From: CANQDT01 sp051878935
GTDB taxonomy: Bacteria; Bacillota; Clostridia; Lachnospirales; Lachnospiraceae
Assembly: GCA_051878935.1 (NCBI GenBank)
Contig: JBJELB010000048.1
Span: forward strand, 1-11,943
DNA: 11,943 nucleotides
Direction: 5' to 3'
The stretch's first letter is position 1. Each line of letters begins with the position of its first letter. Positions 7,322-11,943 of the stretch are shown here, one piece after another. The position numbers and the translations under genes are program-made. Below the pieces are notes generated by a model that saw only the letters and a program-made list of their open reading frames with translations, ran no database searches and was not told where the DNA came from.

Positions 7322-7695
7322 TATGCATAGAAGTTGTGATTTGCCTCCGCAAACTGCACCGGAACCCCGTCTACGCCGCCGCGCCCTCGTAGTATTCTTT
7401 TTTCTTGCACTGTTTTCAGATTTAAGAAAGATATCGCACTCCGCTTCTATCACGTTTGATTACGCGCCTTATGAGCCAACTTGTCAACCGGCTGTGTTTC
7501 ATGTATCTTTTTTAGGTCGTTTGTAAACGCTGGCGGTTGACGCAAACAACTCAACGGCGTGTTTCGTGATATCCGCCGGAGTGCGTATCTTTCTAAAAAT
7601 CTGCGTGTCAGCGAAAAAAGAATACTACGAGGGCGCGGCGGCGCAGACGGGATCCCGGTGTAATCGGCGGAGGCTTTCAAAACTTCTATGGCATA
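7322..7695. repeat. Giant imperfect palindrome, MITE-like element
   Basis: The whole stretch is one symmetric inverted repeat centred near 7508. The best part is a 31-bp perfect match (7374-7404 with 7613-7643), extended to 39 bp with one mismatch (7366-7404 with 7613-7651). Weaker symmetry runs to the outer ends (TGCATAGAAGTT at 7324-7335 against AACTTCTATGGCA at 7681-7693) and inwards (CGCACTCCG at 7435-7443 with its complement at 7577-7585; GTCAACCG at 7483-7490 with CGGTTGAC at 7534-7541). A TA dinucleotide flanks each end (7322-7323, 7694-7695), as expected for TA-targeting transposons of the IS630/Tc1-mariner type. The GC-rich arms differ from the AT-rich flanks. I see no credible gene inside. 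Together with the promoter this accounts for the gene-free stretch 7216-7708. As RNA it would form a hairpin of over 150 bp, followed on the minus strand by a T7 run. Confidence 0.8.
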
Positions 7696-7708
7696 GTTAG
7701 AGTATTTA

Positions 7709-8338
7709 TCAAAATAAATCAACTATATCGCACTCTAGTGTGCCCGCAAGCCGCACAAGGATATCCGTCTGCGCTTTATTGATATCCTTTGCTTTGCGCT
7801 CATATGCCCGAATTGTATTGATCGATACGCCGGATAAGTCAGCCAACTGCTCTTGTGTGATACCGCACCGTTTGCGTATCAATTTCAATTTGCTTTCCAA
7901 CCGCTCAAAATGGGCATCCAATACTTCATAAGCTTTTTGAATATCCGCCTCATGGAGCATATCGTAAAGTCCTAGTAGATCCTCATAAGAAATCACTTCA
8001 AGGATTTCACGAAATGTACGACCGGAGTACCACTGGTACTGTGCCAGCACCCAACCTACCCAATATACATCGGTTCGTTCATAGGTTTCAATAACCGCAA
8101 CATCCATTTGTTTTCCTGTCGTACACTCTATAACATCAGAAAAAAGTTCTATGCCACTTTTCCCAGCAATATATTTAGGATTTCCATTTTCAATCTGCTG
8201 TGCAACACCTGACTGAATAAAAAGCCACAGAAAGTCGCTCCCATCATATCCAAATTCAAGAACAGCATCATGCAACATATTCCCAACCCTTTTCGCAGCC
8301 TTACTCCGATATATGGAATTGTAAGCGTGGATCATCAT
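7709..8338 (-). CDS. XRE-family HTH protein, putative antitoxin/autorepressor of the DUF3990 module
   Basis: A 209-residue protein in three visible parts. Residues about 15-70 (DAVLEFGYDGSDFLWLFIQSG, GNPKYIAGKSGIEL) resemble the small DUF3791-type proteins often found beside DUF3990 genes. Residues about 80-145 contain ERTDVYWVGWVLAQYQWYSG and a LYDMLHEADIQKAYEVL helix. Residues about 151-208 are a clear XRE/Cro-type helix-turn-helix (LKLIRKRCGITQEQLADLSG, then VSINTIRAYERKAKDINKAQ). The start at 8338 (or the adjacent Met codon at 8335) has a GGGAGG site at 8348-8353. It overlaps the upstream gene by 38 nt, implying translational coupling. It probably binds the paired operators at 9019-9067 and neutralises the partner. 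DNA binding is well supported; the antitoxin role is inferred from context. A giant palindrome starts 13 nt after its stop. Confidence 0.88.
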   Translation of the reverse strand: MMIHAYNSIYRSKAAKRVGNMLHDAVLEFGYDGSDFLWLFIQSGVAQQIENGNPKYIAGKSGIELFSDVIECTTGKQMDVAVIETYERTDVYWVGWVLAQYQWYSGRTFREILEVISYEDLLGLYDMLHEADIQKAYEVLDAHFERLESKLKLIRKRCGITQEQLADLSGVSINTIRAYERKAKDINKAQTDILVRLAGTLECDIVDLF

Positions 8339-9002
8339 TTTTCAGTTCCTCCCTAATAATATCTAGAACAAATACATCTTCTTTCAGTGCAACAAGACCT
8401 TTCTTCTGTTTTTGATAATCCTTCCGTGCCTCCTTATCTCTTTGTGCACGTTTGTAATAATATTCCTGATAATTAGCAATTTCATATTCCAAAAATTCAA
8501 TCTGCCCAAATGCCTTCGGAGATATTAAGACAATCTGTTCACCAAGCGTACCAAGATGCATAGCCATATTCAGATCTCTAACTGAAATTGTATTATTGAC
8601 AAAATCTTCCGCAAATGAAAAGTAGGAATCATCTGCCCGATAACCAATGATGATATCGACATCGGTTATGTCAGGCAAAAAGTGTTCCAGTAAATATTCA
8701 CGCGCTGTGTTACCAACATTATTATTTATATCAAATTTTCGGTTCTGCAATAGAATAGCCATCCAGTTTAAGATATGAAAGGAACCTTTCGTAAGTTGCA
8801 TTACATTTAATCCTTCTGTATGCAATATATACTTGTTTGAATAACCATCATTCTTGATGGGACATGCCCATTCCTTTGCCAGTTCTATACTTTCGGTACA
8901 ATAAAATCCTTGTCCATAGTCATTATAAGTCTTCCCAACACCATATTGCGGCAATTCCACAATCTGTTGTGAACCATGATAAATCACAATATCTTTGTTC
9001 AT
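8301..9002 (-). CDS. DUF3990 protein, putative ADP-ribosyltransferase-like toxin
   Basis: A 233-residue protein. It begins MNKDIVIYHGSQQIVELPQY and continues YNDYGQGFYCTESIELAKEWACP, the hallmark start of DUF3990. This family is regarded as related to the ADP-ribosyltransferase fold. The three spaced ART positions can be picked out: His9 in YHGS, Tyr34 in GFYCT, and Glu155 in LGEQIVLIS. The middle contains VDIIIGYRADDSYFSF (residues 115-130), also typical of the family. The C-terminal third (about 175-222) is highly charged and helical, perhaps a coiled coil or partner-binding tail. The ATG at 9002 is chosen over a TTG six codons earlier because GGAGGG lies at 9008-9013 and YHGS normally falls near residue 9. 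It is followed, overlapping, by an XRE regulator. No signal peptide is seen, so it acts in the cytoplasm. Family membership is confident; toxicity and target are not shown. Confidence 0.85.
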   Translation of the reverse strand: MNKDIVIYHGSQQIVELPQYGVGKTYNDYGQGFYCTESIELAKEWACPIKNDGYSNKYILHTEGLNVMQLTKGSFHILNWMAILLQNRKFDINNNVGNTAREYLLEHFLPDITDVDIIIGYRADDSYFSFAEDFVNNTISVRDLNMAMHLGTLGEQIVLISPKAFGQIEFLEYEIANYQEYYYKRAQRDKEARKDYQKQKKGLVALKEDVFVLDIIREELKNDDPRLQFHISE

Positions 9003-9007
9003 ATTTA

Positions 9008-9013
9008 CCCTCC
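9008..9013 (-). promoter_or_regulatory. Ribosome binding site deciding the DUF3990 start
   Basis: GGAGGG on the minus strand lies 5 nt before the ATG at 9002. The upstream in-frame TTG would place this Shine-Dalgarno inside the coding region, so the ATG is preferred. Confidence 0.8.
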
Positions 9014-9018
9014 AAATC

Positions 9019-9067
9019 AAACTAGTACCGTGGTATTAGTTTGATTGTAATACCACGGTACTAGTTT
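9019..9067. promoter_or_regulatory. Paired operators forming a perfect 20-bp inverted repeat
   Basis: The arms 9019-9038 and 9048-9067 are perfect inverted repeats with a 9-nt loop. Each arm also contains its own dyad around TACC-(GT/AC)-GGTA. The leader-side copy (9019-9042) is an 11+2+11 palindrome with a single mismatch, AAACTAGTACC and GGTATTAGTTT around GT. The promoter-side copy (9044-9067) keeps one perfect half, while the other half is bent into the -10 box. The two centres are 25 bp apart. One site fills the spacer between -35 and -10 and the other covers the start of transcription, the layout of an autorepressed promoter. The adjacent XRE protein is the likely ligand. As RNA the same repeat could also form a hairpin. 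Confidence 0.85.
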
Positions 9068-9073
9068 TGTCAA
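9044..9073 (-). promoter_or_regulatory. SigA-type promoter of the DUF3990-XRE operon
   Basis: On the minus strand TTGACA (9068-9073, perfect consensus) and TACAAT (9044-9049) are separated by 18 bp. The spacer (9050-9067) is occupied by one operator dyad. Transcription should start near 9037, leaving a leader of about 35 nt. The -35 box begins 24 nt after the stop codon of the epimerase gene. Confidence 0.85.
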
Positions 9074-9097
9074 GTATGACTGGAAGTTGCGTTTTAC

Positions 9098-9991
9098 TTA
9101 CGATTGACAGTATGGCATAATTTCAATCACAAAAGCTTTTGTTGCTTCAGATCCTGCATCCAACATCTGCATGCCACGTTTCCCGGCAAAGGAATCTCCT
9201 TCATCGGTACAGGATGAGATTCCCATCCACGGCTCCAGCGCTACGAACGGAGCATCACCTACTGCCGACCAGATTCCCAGATAATCCATACCATCAAATA
9301 GGACGCGGATTCCGACCGGTTCTTCTTTATGCCGCAAAGTCACTTCACGAGATTGTAATGTATCAAATACTAATGCATCATTTTCAAACAGTGAATGACG
9401 AACCGGCAACACCGTTTGTTTCTCCAGGACTGCCACACGATAATCTACATCAATGATTCCGTCCGGTCTTAATAATGGACAAGCCACCGTTTCTTCCACA
9501 GGAAATACGATTTCATAATCTTCATATGTACCAATACCTGCAACCGGACAATGAAACGCCGGATGTCCGCCAATGGTATATGGCATCGTTTCTGTGCCAT
9601 GGTTATATACATTGTATGTGGTAGAAACCCGTTTCCCTTCTACCTTATATTGTATCCGAACTTCAAAATCGAACGGATATGCTTTCTTCATCTCTTCCGT
9701 AGCACGAATGGAAAAGGTAACCTCCGACTCCTCCTGATTCACAACCTGAAACTCTTCTTTACGAATCAATCCATGCCGGGGCATGGCAACTTTTCTTCCA
9801 TCCGGCAGAACAGCCTCACCATTCGGTATACTGCCTACAATCGGAAACAATACCGGCGCCTGCCCTGCCCAATATGCTGCATCTGCCTGCCACAAATATT
9901 CCGTACCATTCTTGTCTTTTATGGAAGTAAGCTCACCGCCGAGTGTTTTACATACTACGGTAAGCTCTTCACTTTTTATTGTTATATTCAT
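9098..9991 (-). CDS. Aldose-1-epimerase family protein (LacX/GalM-like)
   Basis: A 297-residue protein, the length of the short LacX-type aldose epimerase branch. It is expected to interconvert alpha and beta anomers of aldoses or sugar phosphates in the cytoplasm. Visible motifs are LFPIVGSIPNG (48-58), PRHGL with His73, the catalytic-type GGHPAFHCP with His143 (141-149), and FVALEPWMGISS with Glu253 (249-260). The two histidines and the glutamate correspond to the GalM substrate-binding and catalytic residues. The ATG at 9991 follows the stop codon of the upstream gene with no base between (TAAATG), with GGGAGAAATAA as ribosome binding site, so translation is probably coupled. No galactose or other sugar genes are adjacent, so the physiological sugar is unknown. 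No terminator is seen behind it. Confidence 0.92.
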   Translation of the reverse strand: MNITIKSEELTVVCKTLGGELTSIKDKNGTEYLWQADAAYWAGQAPVLFPIVGSIPNGEAVLPDGRKVAMPRHGLIRKEEFQVVNQEESEVTFSIRATEEMKKAYPFDFEVRIQYKVEGKRVSTTYNVYNHGTETMPYTIGGHPAFHCPVAGIGTYEDYEIVFPVEETVACPLLRPDGIIDVDYRVAVLEKQTVLPVRHSLFENDALVFDTLQSREVTLRHKEEPVGIRVLFDGMDYLGIWSAVGDAPFVALEPWMGISSCTDEGDSFAGKRGMQMLDAGSEATKAFVIEIMPYCQS

Positions 9992-11590
9992 TTATTTCTC
10001 CCATTTATTGCACAATTCGTCAATCTGAGAAGTGAATTTTGCAATATCTTTATTTGCCATCTGACTGCTTCGTTGAATCAAATCCATCAAACGCTTACCG
10101 GCATCAAGCAATCTGGTATAAACTGTCTGATTGCGCAATTGTTTTTCCTCTTTCTTAACAGGAATACCAACTGTCTGATGTATGCATTCCAGCGTAGCCA
10201 GATCATATGTTGTACCACTGTATGGTGCAACTGCCTGATATCCTTTCTCATGAACCAGACAGTTGACGAAGGAAATCATGGCACTATCTTCTCCATGATT
10301 GACAAAAACCATCTCCGGTTTCTTATCAAATCCACTCAACCAGGCAAGCAAGCCATTGCGATCGGCATGGCCGCTCACGCCTGCCAGCTTCTCAATCTGT
10401 GCATTTACCGCAATTTCTTCACCAAACAGCCGTACTTTTTTGCTGCCTTCCACAAGGCTTCTGCCAAGTGTTCCGTATGCCTGATAACCTACAAACAAAA
10501 TCGTACATTCCGGTCTCCAAAGGTTATGCTTTAAATGATGACGGATACGACCTGCTTCACACATGCCGCTTGCCGATATAATGACCTTTGGACGGGAATC
10601 TTCATTAATTGCTTTTGACTCCTCACTACTTACCGTACACTCCAGACCGGGGAATACCAACGGATTGACTCCCTCGTCCAGCATCACCGTTAGCTCCTCA
10701 TCGAAATAACTACGGTCACTTTGGATGAAAATACCTGTCGCTTCATTCGCGAGCGGGCTGTCTACATAAACCGGAAAATCAGTGTATCCTTTTACCAGTT
10801 CCCGCTCTTTGATCTGATGGATAAAATATAGAATCTCCTGGGTTCTTCCTACCGCAAAAGAAGGAATCACCACATTTCCTCCACGATCAAAGGTTATCTG
10901 TATGATCTCTGCAAGATTAGTCACATAATCAGGACGGTCCCCATGTAGACGATCTCCATATGTGGACTCCAATACCAGGTAATCCGTATCTGTTATTCTC
11001 TGTGGGTCTTGAATAATCGGTTGATCGGTATTTCCCACATCTCCACTAAAGACAATCTTCTTGGTAACATCCTGTTCCGTAACCCAGACTTCAATACTGG
11101 CAGAGCCAAGCAAATGTCCGATATCATTAAACCGCACAACCACTTCTTCCGATATCTGTATCAGCTTATTATAACTGCAAGGACGGAACTTACTCAATAC
11201 ACCTTCCGCATCCTTCATCTCATATAGTGGGACATACAGCTCATGACCGGAGCGTTTCGCTTTCCGATTGCGCCACTCTGCTTCAAACTCCTGAATATGT
11301 GCACTATCTCTGAGCATGATCTCACACAGGTCACTCGTACCCTGTGTCGCATAGACAGTACCCTTGAAACCATTCCGATACAGCAAAGGTAAATTACCGG
11401 AATGATCAATATGTGCATGCGTGAGAAGGACAAAATCTATTTCTGACGGAGATACCGGCAATGCAACATTCTCAAAAACATTCTTCCCCTGCTCCATACC
11501 ATAATCCACAAGGAACTTCGTGTTTCCAACTTCCAGATACGTACAACTGCCGGTTACTTCATGTGTTGCTCCAATGAATGTTATCTTCAT
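9992..11590 (-). CDS. MBL-fold, beta-CASP RNA nuclease-like protein (YSH1/CPSF-type)
   Basis: A 532-residue metallo-beta-lactamase-fold protein of the COG1236-type RNA-processing exonuclease family. Metal-ligand motifs are THAHIDH (57-63), IGHLLGSAS with His159, FSGDVGN with Asp184, and LESTYGDRLH (208-216). The beta-CASP insert is recognised by VIPSFAVGRTQEILYF (241-256), VYVDSPLANEAT (274-285), motif B SASGMCEAGRIRHHL (339-353), and motif C SGHADRNGLLAWL (406-418), followed by VNHGED. These are the features of bacterial beta-CASP RNases distinct from RNase J. The ATG at 11590 is chosen because AGGAGG lies at 11599-11604; an in-frame GTG at 11599 falls inside that site. It is 15 nt behind atpC and abuts the epimerase start, so it probably rides on the ATP synthase transcript. 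The RNA substrate is unknown. Confidence 0.92.
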   Translation of the reverse strand: MKITFIGATHEVTGSCTYLEVGNTKFLVDYGMEQGKNVFENVALPVSPSEIDFVLLTHAHIDHSGNLPLLYRNGFKGTVYATQGTSDLCEIMLRDSAHIQEFEAEWRNRKAKRSGHELYVPLYEMKDAEGVLSKFRPCSYNKLIQISEEVVVRFNDIGHLLGSASIEVWVTEQDVTKKIVFSGDVGNTDQPIIQDPQRITDTDYLVLESTYGDRLHGDRPDYVTNLAEIIQITFDRGGNVVIPSFAVGRTQEILYFIHQIKERELVKGYTDFPVYVDSPLANEATGIFIQSDRSYFDEELTVMLDEGVNPLVFPGLECTVSSEESKAINEDSRPKVIISASGMCEAGRIRHHLKHNLWRPECTILFVGYQAYGTLGRSLVEGSKKVRLFGEEIAVNAQIEKLAGVSGHADRNGLLAWLSGFDKKPEMVFVNHGEDSAMISFVNCLVHEKGYQAVAPYSGTTYDLATLECIHQTVGIPVKKEEKQLRNQTVYTRLLDAGKRLMDLIQRSSQMANKDIAKFTSQIDELCNKWEK

Positions 11591-11598
11591 AAAAGACA

Positions 11599-11604
11599 CC
11601 TCCT
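11599..11604 (-). promoter_or_regulatory. Ribosome binding site deciding the nuclease start
   Basis: AGGAGG on the minus strand stands 8 nt before the ATG at 11590. The longer reading from GTG at 11599 would overlap the Shine-Dalgarno itself and adds only three residues not expected in the family. Confidence 0.8.
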
Positions 11605-11605
11605 G

Positions 11606-11943
11606 TCATTTTAACAGGCTGAGCCGGACAAGCGACTTTTTCAATGCAATCTCTGCACGGGCACGATTAAAGCCCGGTTCATTCTGTGATAATCGGCGCT
11701 CTGCCCGTTTCTTCGCTTCTATTGCACGATTCTCATCAATCTCTTCCGGCCATTCTGCAATTTCCGCCAATACTGTCACCTTATCCGGTAAAATCTGAAG
11801 GAATCCCGAATGAACTGCCGCCTGACGTTTTCCTTCCGGTTCTGTTATCGTAGCAACTCCGGGCATTAATACCATTGTCATCGGAATATGACCGGCATAT
11901 ACGCCAATGTCTCCTTCACTCGTTGTCAGCTCCAGCATGGTAA
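11606..11943 (-). CDS. atpC: ATP synthase epsilon subunit, 5' end outside the window
   Basis: 111 residues are visible. The reading frame stays open to the edge, so the true start lies beyond it; the Met at 11938 is internal (family members have about 20 residues before MLELTTSEGDIGV). The N-terminal beta-sandwich is seen in GDIGVYAGHIPMTMVLMPG, VHSGFLQILPDKVTVLAEIAEWPEEID. The C-terminal two-helix arm is NRAIEAKKRAERRLS followed by FNRARAEIALKKSLVRLSLL. The epsilon subunit couples the F1 central stalk to the c-ring and can inhibit hydrolysis through its C-terminal helices. It is normally the last gene of the atp operon; here the nuclease gene follows after 15 nt with no terminator. Confidence 0.94.
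   Translation of the reverse strand, partial: TMLELTTSEGDIGVYAGHIPMTMVLMPGVATITEPEGKRQAAVHSGFLQILPDKVTVLAEIAEWPEEIDENRAIEAKKRAERRLSQNEPGFNRARAEIALKKSLVRLSLLK

Noticed and set aside
7232..7453. Minus-strand 73-codon open frame over the rpmG promoter
   Set aside because: It spans the promoter and the left arm of the palindrome and is low-complexity (RRRRRGSG); not protein-like.
7322..7695. CRISPR array or retron RNA as explanation for the repeat
   Set aside because: There is one inverted pair and no direct repeats with spacers, and no reverse transcriptase or cas gene in the window.
7450..7722. Minus-strand 90-codon open frame across the palindrome
   Set aside because: It lies almost wholly in the inverted repeat, overlaps the XRE stop region, lacks a convincing ribosome binding site, and its composition (Arg/Pro-rich) reflects the GC-rich arms.
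9003..9020. TTG at 9020 as start of the DUF3990 gene
   Set aside because: It falls in the operator and puts the GGAGGG site inside the coding region; the predicted transcript begins only about 17 nt before it.
9551..10534. Plus-strand 327-codon open frame opposite the epimerase and nuclease genes
   Set aside because: Both genes on the other strand have clear family motifs throughout; this frame is Cys/Phe/Ile-rich antisense shadow without a ribosome binding site.
11591..11599. GTG at 11599 as start of the nuclease gene
   Set aside because: It overlaps the AGGAGG that serves the ATG at 11590; the shorter form MKITFIGATHEVTGS fits the family.

Overview
All genes in this window lie on the minus strand, so the map is described from the right end leftwards, in the direction of transcription. 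The organism is most likely a low-to-moderate GC Gram-positive of the class Clostridia, probably Lachnospiraceae. The reasons are the strong AGGAGG-type ribosome binding sites, the Firmicutes order rpmG-secE-nusG-rplK-rplA with rplJ-rplL, a Firmicutes-type L10 leader RNA with an attenuator, TTGACA/TATAAT-like promoters, and a large Gram-positive secreted protein with a MucBP-like module. I cannot name a species from sequence alone.

Right end (about 9098-11943): the end of an ATP synthase operon (atpC, 5' end outside the window) is followed closely by an MBL/beta-CASP nuclease-like gene and an aldose-1-epimerase-family gene. The spacing is 15 nt and then 0 nt, so these look like one transcription unit. 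No terminator is visible after it.

Accessory island (about 7322-9073): a two-gene module has the layout of a toxin-antitoxin system. The first gene is a DUF3990 protein with an ADP-ribosyltransferase-like H-Y-E pattern. The second overlaps it by 38 nt and encodes a three-part XRE-type DNA-binding protein. Its promoter carries two 24-bp dyad operators that together form a perfect 20-bp inverted repeat. Directly behind it is a symmetric palindromic element of about 370 bp, bounded by TA and resembling a MITE. This element abuts the promoter of the ribosomal/secretion operon.

Housekeeping block (about 4988-7309): rpmG-secE-nusG-rplK-rplA run from one promoter. An L1-binding RNA element, mimicking the 23S rRNA L1 site, lies in front of both rplK and rplA. 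A strong intrinsic terminator follows rplA.

Interruption (900-4928): a 1322-residue secreted, multi-domain, presumably carbohydrate-directed protein sits between rplA and rplJ, with its own promoter and apparently no terminator of its own. Its stop codon is only a few bases from the rplJ promoter. The left end (1-890) holds that promoter, the L10 leader with its attenuator hairpin, rplJ, and the start of rplL.

The parts most worth a second look are the DUF3990/XRE module with its paired operators, the giant palindrome beside an essential operon promoter, the duplicated L1 sites, and the secreted protein set inside the ribosomal protein cluster.
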